A stretch of 64,000 nucleotides of DNA from Cinclus cinclus (GCF_963662255.1 NC_085059.1:11937234-12001233); one strand, 5' to 3'; numbered from the stretch's first letter, positions 1 through 13,668 are shown. The notes: a model not told the origin generated them from the sequence alone. Program-made: numbers and translations.

Positions 1-1910
1 CTGTGAGCTTTCTTTTTGAAACTCTTGAGACTATTTTGATTGATGTTGTAGTCATCATCTTTATCAGCCTTCCAAAGTCCTTATTATTGATAAAACTGCA
101 GCAAAGATCAGCGATGACAGCCCAGCTGATCCCAGACATGGTGACCAGTGGGGGCTTCGGGTGGGATGCCCAGCCCTGCCTAAGCCCAACCTGGCTGAGA
201 CTGACCGTGCCTGGGGAGGAATCATCCTCACATGGGAGGAAAGTGACACAAGTTATTAGTGGGGAAATAAAAAAGAAACAGCAAAATACCAATAAAACAG
301 GAACCACCTTTGTTATAAATTAGCATAATCCATTGAGGTTGGAAATGTCATTAATTAAGGCTCAGTATGTTCAGATAATGTTAAATACCGTAAATAGGAC
401 TTAGTTTATCTTATCAGGCTTGCTAGCTTTAGCTCCAGTATCCTAGTATACGAGTCATAACAATAATCAATATGCTGCCTTTTAATGAATCTTGCTTCCG
501 TGTGCTTCACTCAATTATGGTAAAAAAAAAAAAAAGCAATCCACAAATTTCACTGTACACAGTTCCCATTCATCAGCTTCTGCACTACTTGTCTTCTCAG
601 TACAGGAAAGCAAAAAGGGGGGAAACTTTAAAGAACAACCAACCTCCAGCATTGGGCAATAACAGTTTGAAACACTCCCTAAACATCAGACATCATGTTT
701 TGCCACCAGGAGATGGGGGGAAGGCTAAGGGTGCTGGTGGGGTGCAGGGATAAGAATGGGATGGCAGGAATAGAGAGGAGGAAAAGGGCTCTGGTGAGCT
801 GTGAGGCTGAGCAAGGGCTGGACCATGGCAGGATAGCTGCAGCCACCCCAGAGCATCCCTTGCCTGGACCGTCCTCAGAGCAGGGGAGTCTGGTGTTCTG
901 GAGAGAAAATGCACAAGGAAAATATTTTTGATGTTAATGTAAATGTATTTTAAAATTAATAGAAAGGAAATTAAAGAAAAGTTTATTTTAGTACAGAAAT
1001 GTTATCTTTTAAAATGTATAAACTTCAGGAATTGACATTTGCACTGTAAGAGCACCTGTTTCCTTGGAGAAGCAGCAGCTGTTGAGATGAGGATGCAGAA
1101 AGCATCATTCCCTGGTGGAGCACAGCCCCACACCAGCCCCAACCCTGATGGTTGAGGGAGTTTCTCCAGGACAGCTCCCATTCCACACCCATTTTCGCCA
1201 CACCAAACTTTTGATTTATTCCTTTTCTTTTCCCCCTTGCACCTGTTTTATGCCTCTGCTGTCCCATGGAGCTCGCCCCAAGGTTGGATGCAGAATGGAG
1301 CTAGGATGGATGCAGGCTGCAGGAATATGCTGCTACAGGGCAGGGCATGAGGTTTGGTTGTTCTTTAAGGAAATCCCCTGCAGTTTGCACCATTCCACAT
1401 TCAAAACAACCCACTTCACATCAGTTACAGGAAACGATATGAATGTCACAGGAGGAGAAACCCTTCTGTTTTCTTTGTTTCAAAGAACGTGATGTGCCAT
1501 TTGTTAATACAAAAGAGAAATATTGAAAATATATTGAAAAGAGCAATTTTAAATTATTTTTGGCTTATGTTGCAATATTTATTTTCTTGTATTAGAAATT
1601 CCTTTGTAGAGAAAAAATGTATTTTTCATTAATGCAGAAACCTATTTCTCCTTTTTGTACATTTCCCATGTTAGTTAATCCTTAAAGCAATATAATGCTA
1701 CCAAACTCGTTCTGTGTGAGACTGTATTATGCATGCTATTTGTGTTGCCTTGGAATAGCTCTGTCTGCCATTATTTTCATCCTGTTTAGATACAGTGTAT
1801 GCTGTAATACACATTGGGACCATGGCCCATTGCTTATGGAGAAAAAAAAAAAACCTTTGCATTCCTCAATGTGTTGGCAAATGCAGTCAATAAAAGCAGT
1901 GTTTTCTGTG
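1..1910 (+). other. Gene-free stretch; possible distal 3' UTR of JADE2
   Basis: No exon with credible protein similarity is visible here on either strand; the short open frames look random. In mammals JADE2 lies on this side of SAR1B and is transcribed towards it, so the tail of its long 3' UTR would be expected about here. The last 400 bases are AT-rich and end in a good polyadenylation signal followed by GT-rich sequence, which fits. The assignment rests on synteny and composition only, since no JADE2 coding sequence is in the window. Confidence 0.3.
1889..1894 (+). terminator. Candidate polyadenylation signal AATAAA (JADE2?)
   Basis: A canonical AATAAA is followed within about 10-50 bases by GT-rich sequence (TGTTTTCTGTGT, then repeated GTG/TGT steps to about 1940), the arrangement expected of a real cleavage site. 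The upstream gene would have to be one entering from the left of the window, most plausibly JADE2 by synteny. Confidence 0.4.
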
Positions 1911-2426
1911 TACCTGCTGTCAGTGTAGTGAGTGTGGTCACACAAAGCAAATTCATCCCAGGGATGCATCTCTGTGGGGATGCAGGGCTGATCCAAGTCT
2001 GCTGATGCAGCCACTCTGCCTGTGAGTGGCAAAGTTTTGAACTTCCATTACATTTCCATTGCCAGATCTTAGCCAGCTCTTGGGAAACACAGCTGGAGAT
2101 GTTTGTCACAGCTGGAAGGGCAAGTCCAAGCAAGAGGATGTTCACAAAGTTCCCCCTGTCTGGAAGTTTCTGTAATTCAAGGTAGCCACCTTTCTCGTGG
2201 AGATTTAAGTCTTTTTTTGCAGACTTGAAGCAAAGCATGCAGAGGAATTCCTGCAGCGAGACAGGATGCTCAGAGGAACAGCTTCTTGCACCAGGAGCTG
2301 GTTTAACAGGCAGGGAAACACACTGCTAGATTTGCTATTCATGGGAGCAAAAGCTGTGAAATCAAAAATATTCCAGCAATGTGTTCCTGTTTGTAAGACA
2401 CTTCTTGTATCCTGCTGATACCAACA

Positions 2427-2528
2427 AGCAACCTATCTAGTGAGTGGCATCCCTGCACATGGAAGGGGATTGGAACTAAATCATCTCTAATGTTCCTTCA
2501 GCCCAAACCATTCTGACTGATGATAGAG
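2427..2528 (+). mobile_element. CR1 LINE fragment, 3' end
   Basis: The sequence follows the avian CR1 3' terminus: a degraded GCAACCT-to-TCTAGTG segment, CCCTGCACATGG, GGGGATTGGAACTA, then CTTCAGCCCAAACCATTCTG. It is a short 5'-truncated copy, clearly diverged and not capable of movement. Confidence 0.8.
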
Positions 2529-5500
2529 GCTGTGGTTGACTGTCTGACCCTCCACCTGTGGAGTGTGTGGGAGCACAGGGCTCATCACACAGCTTTAAAA
2601 ACTTGAATGGGATCCAAATCATGTGCATGCTTGGCTGGTTTGGAGGCCACAGGCAAGGGTGCTACCTTCAGCAAATATCTGAGTCATCAAGGAATGGCTC
2701 TTCTACTTTTTTGGCCTTTACTGGCACATTTTTTCTTGTGTAAAATTGCCCAAGTGTCCAACCTGCTGAACTAAAATGAGCTATTTAGTAAACATGTTTA
2801 GTTCAATTTGTTGGTGATAATTGGGCATAGTACACAGTGAAGACAGAGCAAAACCATTCATCTGAGGTGGGTCTTCTGGGAGGTGGAGGCAACTACCATG
2901 GTCTTATATGTAGCTCTTCAATGAAAAGGCAAAGGATTGGTTTATTGCAAGCTAAGGATTTTGTTACTGGGCTGTGTTCTTGCTCACAGCTCTGCAGGCA
3001 TCCCCAGTGATGAACTCAAACTCCAGTCTAGTCCCCAGAGCCCCTTGGTGCAGGTGTGATGCCCACAGCAATGTGCATGAACCTGTCAAAGAAACAGTTC
3101 AAGAGTTGCCTTCTGCAGCAAGTTTTTCACCTGTTCTAGGCAGGGAGATATTTAGGAGTTCAATTCCACAAAGCAGAGAGCAAGGCCAGTCTGACTGTTA
3201 CTGTTTAACCTGAAACAGCAATCCCTTTCCCAGCCCCAAAATGTCCAAGGAGATGATGCGAAGCCTAGATGGATCTCAGAGATCTGATGCTGGGCCACAT
3301 GAGGCATCATCTTTACAAACTGGTAAGGATTTTGTCTCCAAAATATTTAAGGCTCGTGGAAGAGCATTCCTGGGAAGATGCATCCCTACCTCCTGGCACC
3401 TGCATTAGACCAGAGATGGGTGGGATGGTCTAGCTGCATGTATTGTGGAAATGGGCATGGGGAATGGAGCAGAAAGGCCTGCAAGCAAAGGAAGAGAGAA
3501 TTTGAGGCTGCTAAAAAGCCTACATCACCTCTGTATGTTGCCTCCTCTCCCAGAGACCCCATTTCACAGGAGATAAAATAACCAAGCTGACACCCAAGAA
3601 CAGCCCAGCAGCTGATATCTGACATCTGTTTAGATGGACACCTTCTAACCCCCAAGCTGGCTTTTGAAGGAGTGAGGTACAGGAGGCCAGAACCCAAACC
3701 CTGAGTACCAAACCCAGGCAGCAATCCTGCTGCCCATCACCATCTTCAGAGGAGGGCCACCAGCCACAAGGGGCACTGCTGACAGGGACAGGCAGACCTG
3801 GGGCACAGGGCTCCACCAGCAGCACCACTCCATCCTGAGAAATGATTCCTCCATAAAGTTACCAAAAACTATTACTAAACATAAATTTGTAGGCAGTTAG
3901 AGCACATAGGGCTTAGCTATGGTGCTCACTCAGGCCTTGTCCTGTAGTATCCTCATCACAGATGGTGCTGAATACCTTGGTTTGGAGCACGTGGCCAAAG
4001 AATCATTTCAATGTAATTGCAAAATAAATGTTAGGTTAGTTCCTGTATGTTTTGCATACTGATTGCAAGTGCCACCATAAATACTAATGGGTCAAATACA
4101 CCCCAGTGTCAGTAAATCATCAGCAACAGATGTGAAATTGAATTAATTTTCCTTCAGCTTATCCTGAAAGAATTGCAGTAAGACCTTGTTTTATTGTGTT
4201 TGATTAAGTGCTGGTGGTATAACATAATTTCCCCTAACCATTAAAACTGCTGGTGCTGTACTTCTGCATAAATGTCTCTAATGCAATGAGACCGTATTCA
4301 ATATTTACTCTTCCAAAGTTAATACATTTAGAGGAGACATTTTGTGCACTAAAAATAGTTCCTTGGTCTTGGATTTCCATGTAGGGCTGTGAAATGATGT
4401 GTTTGCTGTGATTGCAACAGATGAATAAGAAAAAAATCTCTAAAAAAATAAACAAACCTATGACTAACCCACAAAACAAGGGAAAAATCCCACTGCAGCC
4501 AGTGCCGACCCTGGCTGATCCAGAGGGTTTCACAAACACTGCCTCTACCATCTTGCCCATCCCAAATTCTATTTAACAAACCCCGATCATTTAATGCACA
4601 AGTGAAAACTAGGCTTGTGGAGGGTCTAACCAGGCATTTTTTCATGCAAGATTTAACCAGGTACGTTTTCCCATAGCTTGGGGATGAGAGGGGACTGGTA
4701 TTGGTTTCATGAGCTCTTCCTTCTCCTGAGACAGCCAAATATGCCAGAGATCCACCATGAAGTCATGGTGGGGAGATGCCCAGCCCCCAGCCAAGTTTTG
4801 GGGGCACAGGATGGGCCCACAGCTTCGCCCATATCCATCCCTCATCTGTGAGAGAGTGCTTTGGGCACAGATCCTGGACCTTGTCAGCCATCAGCTGTAA
4901 ATCATGCAAACAGAGTTTACATGGGAATTAAGCAGTAAGAGGAATGCAGCTCCCTTCCAAAATCAGAAGTCAGGTGCTGGTGGTACTATTTGTATTGTGG
5001 GTGCCCTGAGGAATAAGCCCTAGGGGAGTCTGAGCTCTGCTGGTGTGTGCAGTGCTGGGATGAAGTTTCCCAAAGTGGCAGGATTTCGGCATTTCCTGAA
5101 GTGCTGGGATGGTGTTTCCCAGCTAAACCCACTCTTCTGAGTATCAGATGCAGTATTTTTTCCTCAGGAGTAGCTGCTGTACATCCAGATGTAATAAAGA
5201 TTCAAGTAATTGACTGCCTGTGTGTATATTTTAAGTGGTACTTTATAATGCTGACACTGAGCATGAGTGTTAGATCAATGAAATGGAGCTATTCCAGGGA
5301 AAAATAAAAGCAGCCAGTCAAGAAGGCAAAATAACACATCTGCAGCCATAATTCCTAGGAAAATGATTCTCGGGAGAGAGATGTTGAGGACACCAGCCAT
5401 CCATGTGGGAATGGATGCCACGTGCTCTGCCTCCATCCAAACATGTCCCTGTGCAGGCTGGAGTGCGGCACCCTGCAAGAGAGAAAATTCCCTGCAGAAA

Positions 5501-7855
5501 ACAAGGTATCAAAACCCCTTCCAAGAATGCTCATCTATAAATAGGTTTTTGTTGTATGGGATACCACAACAATACTGACACACCACAGAGCGACCAGCAG
5601 GCAGGGGATGAATTCCTGACCTTAATAAGAGAGCAGGATAAATAGTGCATTTCTAAAAGAGGGAAATCAGCAACTTTTGCAGCTCCAGCTTTAAAATGAG
5701 CAAGTTTGGTGGATAAAGCACAGCAGCAGGGATGCCAGCCCTTGTGCTCTGGATTCCTAAAGCCAGCTTGAGCCAGGTGCTATGCTGGGGACACAGGAGT
5801 CCTCAAAACACAGAGAGACCAGCACACAGATCTGGGATGGTCCAGCCCCCCTGAAGCAGGGAGAGCCTTGGGGAACAAGCTGGTTCCAATCACATTTTTT
5901 AATCCACCACACAGGAGCAGTTCTAGAGCAGCACAGGGCCAAGAAGCATCACTGTGTGGCCAGAGGCAGGTTCGGGACACTCTTCCCTGTGACACGAGCA
6001 TCACCTGTTTGGCACCAGTTTTCCCTTAGCAGCAAAAGCATCCATGGCTGATATTTTATGCTGAGTCACAAGGATACCAAGGCACAGTCAACCACCAGAC
6101 ACATTTATTGGCACAGCAAGAGCCAGATGTCTGCTGAGCTGTGAGGACTTAGGTCACTGCTGTGATCTGAAGCCTGCAAGCATCTCCCCAGTGCTCTGTG
6201 TGTGGTGCACAAGAACTCCAAAACAGGCTCATACAAACACACCAGGAGAAAGAAGGAGTATAAATAGCTGAGCTCCAGGGGCACAGGCTGGGAGAGGCAA
6301 GGGCGTGCCATAGCACTGGCACTACCAGAGCTGAGAGTGTGCCAGGAGTGGCCACTCCTTCCCCACTCCATCAACAACCACAGCTCCCACCCAGCATCCC
6401 ACCAGCCCCCCTGACAGGTATCTGCAGTGTTTTCCATCCCAAGCATTAGAGGATATTCGGTGATGATGAAGTAACAGCCGACCTGACACCAAGGGAGATG
6501 TCACTGCTGCCCCTGGCTCACAGCTGCCTGTTGGAAAACAACCTGCAACCTGAAACTCAGTGAACTCTCTGCTTCTTAACTGGGGAACCTAGGATGCTAT
6601 TACTGGCTTCTGAGACTGCTCACTGGTGCTTTTTTATAGTTTCATAAAGTCTTTGGCTTAGCTAAGGGTTTTCATCTCTTGATAATTCAGTGGACAATGA
6701 CTGATTCAGCAAGGAACCACTCTGGGGCCCTCACAGAAATCACATTTCAGCTGATTTTCCAGTCTGAGGATGGTGTTTGCTGGCTGTTGGAGAGCTGAGA
6801 TGGCAGAAGTGAAAATGTCATGCATATACAAACTCATTTTGCCTTTTGGTTTCTGTAATGTATCAATGAAAACAGTTTGTTAGAAATGAGGGAATTGGAG
6901 GAAAGGACCTGGAGAGGTGTACTCATGGGGTGAATAAGCAAGGAATTGGCTGACTGCTGAATGACTGGAAAGAACCAAGAGTCTGCTTGCAGCAGCAACT
7001 GAAGCATGTTCCAAATTCAGCCATAGGCTAAACCCAGCTGGAATTAGCATCTGCAGCCCTCAGAAGGGAAGTAGTAGGAGCAGGGGCTTTGCTGACAAAA
7101 TATCCCCATCCTTTTATTTTTGTCTTTCCCAGGGAGATTGTGTGGGGCTGTGACTGTGTCCTCCTGTAGGACATGACACTCAGATCAGGGCTGTCCCCAC
7201 GAGGGTGCTCCTGTGATCTGGTACAAATGGAAACTCAGCCACAGGCAGCATTTTCATTTACATTTTGCTCTTAGAGTTTGATTTACGCCAGCATGAAAGT
7301 CAGAACTCTGAACTCTAGGGGTGGGGGAATGAATGACACCTGAAACACGGAAAGCCGGGGGAGGTTGTACCCGCACCAGGAGCCGAAGGTAGTGGGCAGG
7401 CTGGCACTGGTTACTGCCTGCACCTCTGACCGTCAGACTCTGCTCCCAAGCCTGGCTGCCCATGGATGCCTTTTAGGATGCTCGTAGCCCCCATCTGAGC
7501 AAGAAGACTGACAGGCTCAGATGTTCCACAGACAAATTTGTTTCACGATCAAACATAAACTGAAAGAAAAGCCTGGACTGAAACACTTCTGTCCCCCACC
7601 CAGCTCCAGCTTTGTTCCTCTCATCACTAACCCCCATCCCACATACTGGATTTGAGCTCCGGTGCAGCTCGGTGCAGCTCAGCAGCACCGGGGGATGTCC
7701 AGTTCCCACACCAGCATGAGTAATTGTGTCCCCAAGTCATCAAAGCAGGGAACATAACTCCCTCCTAATGAAGAGGAGCTGTGGTGCTGCTGCTCCCATG
7801 CAGGGTTTGACCCCTGCTTTGCCATCCCCAGAGCCATCCTCTGACCTCAGAGCAG
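2529..7855. other. Intergenic DNA, no gene seen
   Basis: All open frames on both strands are short (at most about 130 codons) and lack recognisable domains or a coherent set of splice sites. No tRNA-like or other structured RNA was recognised. A 10-base unit ending in CTCGGTGCAG is repeated at 7661-7680, but nothing larger repeats. Confidence 0.6.
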
Positions 7856-7856
7856 T

Positions 7857-8185
7857 TTTCATAGAGCCACAGTTTGAACTGGGTTGGGAGGAATCTTAAA
7901 GCTCATTTACAACCCCCTGCCATGGGCAGGGACACCTTCTACTAGACCGGGTCGCTCCAAGCCCCATCCAGCCCGGCCTTGAGCACTTCCAGGGATGGGG
8001 AAGATACAACTTCTATGGGAAATGTGTGCCAGTGCCCCACCACCCTCACAGGGAAGCATTTCCTTATATCGAATGTAAATCTACCCTCCTTCAGCTTAAA
8101 GCCATTCCCATTTCTCCCGTCACTCCATGCCCTTGTAATAAAGGCTGGAGTACTGGAAGGCCTTTGGCACCTTCACCTGGGGAGG
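7857..8185 (-). mobile_element. CR1 LINE fragment, reverse orientation
   Basis: Read on the plus strand this begins with TCATAGAG and continues through CCCCCTGCCATGGGCAGGG, CACCTTCTACTAGACC, CAGCCCGGCCTTGAGCACTT, CACCACCCTCACAGGGAAG and TTCAGCTTAAAGCCATTCCC, the reverse complement of the CR1 3' region. About 330 bases are recognisable. It is 5'-truncated and carries many substitutions. Confidence 0.88.
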
Positions 8186-10182
8186 GGAGAAAAGCAAAGG
8201 CATCACTTGGTGACATCAAGAGCATCATCTTTGCTGTGAAACACGAGTCATCTCCGCAGCAGTAGCCGGTGTCAGCCTGAGTTGCAGGACCCCACATGCT
8301 GCCGGGGGGAGCTGGCCAAACCGAGCCCTTCTTCCTTCCTGCCTGCCCTCACAGCCACCCGCTCCGCTCGAGACTTTGCTGCTTTTCGGAAGGCTGGGGG
8401 TTTGTTGTGGTCGATCTGGGCCAGCTGGCTTGAGGAAGACAAACCAGATGCCCCCTCCTTGACGCAGCTCTCTAAGCAGTTTGGGTCTGCTGCAGTGGAA
8501 AAGGGCTTTGCTCCAGGAGAGCTTCCCCTCACAGCCCTGCTGAGCACCTTCCCACTCCAGCAGCAGGGAGGGGGGCAGGAAGGGCAGCAGGGACAGGGAT
8601 AAGGACATGGACCCCGAGGTATGCCAGGATGCTCAGCACTACTGCTGCCTGAAGACCACCAGCTTCCTAATGCTCTGTGAGCGCAGACTTTTTGCTTAGA
8701 GATGTAAACAGTGTGAAGATGTTACCACAATAATTTTATGGCTTTTCAAGTCTAGTTTGATGGCAAATTTGCACTTCAACCCCATGGGTGGTGATTATGC
8801 TGCACAGCACACCAGAGCCATTGCTGCTCCTTCAAATGATGCTAGGTTGTCCCTGTGTGCTTGTCCTGGTGGCTCATCACCCAACAAGCTGGACCGGGCA
8901 AAATAAATCCACAAATAAACTATACCTGCATAGAGGAGCAACACTCAGCCTGCTGCAGACAGGGTTTTCCCTGGCCCACTCCAAATCTCCTAGACCAGTC
9001 TCGGAACAGGGAACAGAGGTGACCCAGAGTGACACAAGGCTATGCATGAAGGAACAGCTTTTGTGGTAGCAGCATGTGGGAATTGCTCTTTTCTGCAGGA
9101 ATATGAGGCCCCAGCAAGGCCATTGCCAAGATCCTGATAATGAACATCCCACTTCTGCATGCTCCAGTCTGGACACTGCTGACTCCAGGCAGGCATCCCA
9201 GTGCTGGGGAAAGCATTTTTGGGAGTGAAGTGCCACTGGGCTGGTTTGAATTGCCACGTGGACCATACTGAGTGCCTGCAGAGCCATTTCACCCCCCGGG
9301 ATAGCCCAGGAGCAGCTGAGGAAACTGTCCTGCTGCCTGCAGTGACACTTACTGTGCCCATGGAGCGACAACTCTGCTATGGTTCCAGCTTTGGCACTTC
9401 TAGTGAGCTCCACGTGAACCACTAGAGCAGCAAACAATGCAGCAAAGCCACATAGGAAGAGTGGAGAGTCTGAAATCGTGGGTTCTTGTCAGGTACAAGC
9501 ACTGCTTGGCTGTACAGCAGCTACTTCCCATGTGGTTAATGCAAACAAATAGTGAAAACAAATAAAAGCAGCATTTGCTGTTGTGATGGAGCAGAATCCA
9601 CCTGACAGAGACAGAGTCCCTGTTTCATCTGCCCAGAAGCTGCTGCATCCCCAGCTCAGGGTCAAAAGGCACTTTGAGATCTTTTTGGTTAAAGGCATGG
9701 ACTGCTTGAGCCAGAGGGGAATGGCTGAACTTGTTCTGGAAGTAGTTGCAAGCCCTCAGTGTGTTGGAGCAGCAGGACAGATGGAGGCTGTGAATAATAG
9801 ATCAGACCCCAGCCTGAGCAGGTCAGGTTTCTACTGGGTGTGATGCTTAAATTGCAAATGTCCCCCACTCACCTGCAATCCCTCTCTAGGTTCTCCCAAG
9901 GCAGATATGAACCCCAATATGAAATGCCTTTAAAACACAAACGTGGCCTAACACCTGTCCTAATGTTTCCTACCCCGCTCTTGCTGAGAGAAGAACAACC
10001 AAACCAGGCTGGATGGCACCAGCAACCACCCAGGAACAAATCTCTGTGGAAGCTGTGGGGTTAAAGAGCTTCTCCTTAGTCAGCTCCCACCAGCAGGCAC
10101 AGAAGCTACTCAGGTATTACAGCTGAACAACCCACCAGTGCCAGCATCCACACCTTCCTTAAAGTATAAAGGTTTTTAGTCT

Positions 10183-10345
10183 TATAAAAGTATGTTATAG
10201 GCACATCTATAATGAATATCTTGAGATATCTATATGGATAGATGCCTACAGATAGATAGCTCTATAAATACAGTTTTTCATCTTCAGATAGTCAAGATAT
10301 CTTGAATATCTATAAATTAAAAACTATACTCCTATAATTTAAGGC
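10183..10345. repeat. AT-rich degenerate GATA/TATC simple-sequence patch
   Basis: About 160 bases are strongly AT-rich with many ATCTATA, GATAGAT and GATATC steps, including GATAGATAG near 10252 and mirrored TATC/GATA runs. It looks like an old decayed tetranucleotide microsatellite. No protein-coding or RNA-gene signal is present. Confidence 0.55.
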
Positions 10346-10407
10346 TGAAAAATCCAATTTCATGTGGGAAGAGAGAGAAATGTTTACTTGTGAGCTAAGC
10401 TGTACTT

Positions 10408-10466
10408 AATGATACTCGTGGGTCTCTTTCAACTCACAATAATCTCTGATCCTGTGTGATTCTGTG
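10408..10466 (+). mobile_element. CR1 LINE 3' end scrap
   Basis: The sequence GGGTCTCTTTCAACTCACAA followed by a run ending in TGTGTGATTCTGTG matches the terminal CR1 segment, whose 3' end usually reads as ATTCTATGATTCTG. Only about 60 bases remain. Confidence 0.65.
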
Positions 10467-11095
10467 TGGCACCAGCCACCACCAAGGCTCAGTTTTGGGG
10501 TGCTCATAGCACAGGGGCTCCGTGCAGCCCCAGGGAAGGTGCTGATCTTGGACAGCAAGAACCATCCTCTGAACTTTGCCTCCAAGGAAATACGACACTG
10601 GTAGCTACCAAGAAGCTGGAGTATACATCAGTGGTTTGAATAGTGCTTTTCTTGAAAATACCTTTATTTTTTTTTGGTGCTCCTGGGTATTGGGAGCATG
10701 GAAGATGGGTGCTCAGGACCAGTGAGGGTGATCCAGGCAGCAGCACAGGACAGCCACAGCATGTCATGCACAAATCTGCATTTTATGCTACAGCAGGTGA
10801 AGAATGGCTGTTCTCACAGCTGACTGACACAGAAATCATTCTCTGGGAAGTTCCTGGAGGAGGGAAAGTAAAAAGCCACCCAAATACAGGCAGAACACTG
10901 CAGAAGCCCAGTTTCCTGAGCAGCCTCCACTGCCCAGGTAGGACCCCTCTCCATGACCCCCTTTCCTCCCAGGATTTCAGCACCCACTCCCACCCCCACA
11001 CTACTGGTTTCCAACCAAAGGCCACTGCAAACTAGACCAAGATCACCAGATCCTTTTATGTTAGACACTAAACAGACATGAGATGATCACTTCAA

Positions 11096-11116
11096 CTTAA
11101 TTATATCATAATTAAG
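11096..11116. repeat. AT-rich inverted repeat, 9-bp stem
   Basis: CTTAATTAT at 11096-11104 is the exact reverse complement of ATAATTAAG at 11108-11116, with a 3-base spacer. The stem is perfect but almost all A/T. No terminator-like T-run or neighbouring gene gives it an obvious role. Confidence 0.5.
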
Positions 11117-13613
11117 CCTTCATATTCCTGTCATCTGGAACTGTCAACAGCAGCCTGAGTGGAGCTGCTGCTCCTCTCCAAGAGCCGTCACTCAATGCTT
11201 CTGAGAGGTGTCAAAATAGGGGTAATTTTGCCTGCAGAGCCAGCTCGTGGCTGTAAACAAGCAGTTGTGCTTCACTTCAGAGATCTGCAGTGGAGCAGGG
11301 GCTGTGGACATCCCTTTGCCAGTGGTGTGGGGTAATGATCACCCAGGGAATGTGGCAGCCTCGGTCCCCACATCCCAGCACTGGCACCAGCATTGCACCC
11401 CCACATGAAATTACCTCTTTGCCTTGTGCGAGCCAGATGCGTAAAACATGTATTCAATCATGTTATTAGGAAAAGTTAAATTTAAATTGGCATGTACTTT
11501 TCCATACAGGATCAGAAAATGAGGCTGAGGATAGAAATGTGGGGGAAATGCCTTTCCCTGAGGTTCAGCTGAGCACAGCCCCCACTCCAGCAAATGCAGA
11601 AAGCTGGATGGGCTCTGTCTCTCCTAAAGGAGGCAGCAATGGAACTGTGTCCCCTCCCAGCCTCTCTGCTCACAGGGCCTGATCCTGCTTCCTCATGGCC
11701 TCAAGACATCCATCCACAAAACCAGGCTTTCTTCTTCTCCTTTGGATGCCTCCCCTCCAGGCCAAGTCACAGAGCTCCCTATTCATATAGGCACAACTGA
11801 AACTACCATTTTATTACTATTTAATCTTACAAGCACCATGTAAAGCTCGCAAGGTTTTACTTCAGATTGCCTGTCAAAATTCCTGTCACCTTTGTGGTTT
11901 CCAAGTGAGTCATTACTACTGTGCCAGGAACACCCCATCAGCTACTGGGTAGGTGGAAAAGACTACCTCCTTCAATTGAAGCAGTGATTAATTTTTTCAC
12001 AAGTATAATGACTTCTATGGAGGGCTTCCCTCACCCTTGGCCAGTGCACCTGCTGCTGAGCTTTTCTTTCTCCATGCTTTAACAATTCCCAGTTAATCAC
12101 CCTGGGAGGTGGCCGTTGACTCGTTGCCTCCTCCAAGCAAGCTGTGCCTCATTCTGGGGAGCCCTCACTCCGGGAACCTCCCAGCCCTGCCTCCAGCCCA
12201 CGTGGCTTTTGGCTGGTCCTTGTCAACACCATCTGATTTATTTGTGTGAGACTGGCACGACACGCATGAGAATGAAAGGCAAACTACAGTCAGCCACTGG
12301 AGTATGCTTGGCACGTGGCACCATGGTTCCCAGGATGTGCAGAGCAGTTTGAGCAGGGACCCACAACCTAAAATTAATGTAAGTAGAGACAGTGATGCTG
12401 ACCTTCTTCCTCCCCTTGCTCCATCCTCAGAAGGAGTTGGGGTGGGAGGCTGGAGTAGGGCTGGCTCCCAGCACTGCCCAGCCCAGGGCAGCCCGTGAAA
12501 TGCTGCTGCAGGTGGAGGCATCAGGGTGGAGATCTCAGGACCTGGAGATGCCGAGCAGCCTTTGGAGCTGGAGTTACCACCACCATGGAGCAGATTGTAG
12601 CCCATGTGCCGCTGGAGCAGAAGCAGCCAGTCTGCCCCTTACTGTCCCTGTGTCCCCAGCATGCAGGGCTGGCCCTGCTGCCTGTAGCTGACCCAGACAG
12701 CAGCCAGGCAGCACCACGGCAGAGAGAGGAGAGATCCGCAGCTGCAGGCAGAGGCACAATGAAGCAAGTTAGAGCAGAGCTGCTAAAATCCACACCGCAG
12801 CTTTTTGCATCCACATTCTTTTGCAGGGGAAAGCTGTTAACCACATTAGTCTTCCAGAACTGCTTATCTGATGAAATTGCTGCCCTTTGCAAGGGTATGT
12901 TCGCCCCAAATAGGTGCCTATTTGCCCTTTCTTGCTCCCAAGTTTGACTTTCTGCTGTTTGTCTTTGCAATTCAGTAAACAGCTGCAAAGAATGCTTCAC
13001 TCCTTGAAAACAATCCGCTCCTCTTACACCAGCTCTGTGTACAGTAGTTCTGGAGATCGCTGCGCAACTCCCTGAGCTCTTAAAAAAAAAACATCAGTAT
13101 TGAGAGGTTAAAGATTTTAATGCCTGCTGCCACCTATGGATGGAAGGAAAGCAGTGAGAGCAGGAATCCTTCCGGGAGCATGCCTGACTGGAAGGAGACC
13201 TGGACTGTGGATGAAGTGCTTGGCAGTGGGGAGATGCCAGCAGCCCAGAAAGACAGCTTTCTTTTTCAGATAAACCCCACAACGTGCAGGACACAAAGGG
13301 CTGAGGAAAAGTATTGGGAAATTTGTTACCCATCATGTGATACATGTGGTACAGAGAGGAAATAAGCCTGGTTTTTGGTTTGCTGGATTAATCTGATTAT
13401 GGTGTTTTCATTGACAGACTGTAGCTTGCCTTTCCCTTTACCTATTTGTTCTGTTGCAATTAAATCCTAAAGAAAAAATGTACATATTTGCATTCATATT
13501 TCTAAGGTGATATTTGCTGCAATAATACTCCACAAAACACCTGGAATGGATATTTGTGGGGCCATGAAAACTACAGAGCAGCATGTTCTGCCCTCACTGG
13601 AGGAAAGAGGGAT

Positions 13614-13668
13614 ATCTCTAATATAGATGATATTATAGATAACAACACATCTCTAATATAGATGTGTT
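13614..13668. repeat. Direct plus inverted repeat around TCTCTAATATAGATG
   Basis: TCTCTAATATAGATG occurs twice about 35 bases apart. The second copy also sits inside an inverted repeat, with AACACATCT at 13644-13652 pairing with AGATGTGTT at 13660-13668 across a 7-base loop. It may be a small local duplication in AT-rich DNA. Confidence 0.5.

Noticed and set aside
695..715. CTCF-like CCACCAGGAGATGGGG
   Set aside because: The match breaks at core positions of the CTCF consensus, so it is too weak to list.
8877..9437. 186-codon minus-strand frame, the longest in the intergenic region
   Set aside because: No recognisable domain, no splice-site support, an overlapping 123-codon frame on the same strand in another phase, and ordinary intergenic composition. 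Most likely chance.
12495..13000. Overlapping frames of 150 (plus) and 159 (minus) codons
   Set aside because: They overlap each other on opposite strands and contain no recognisable family motif or consistent exon structure.
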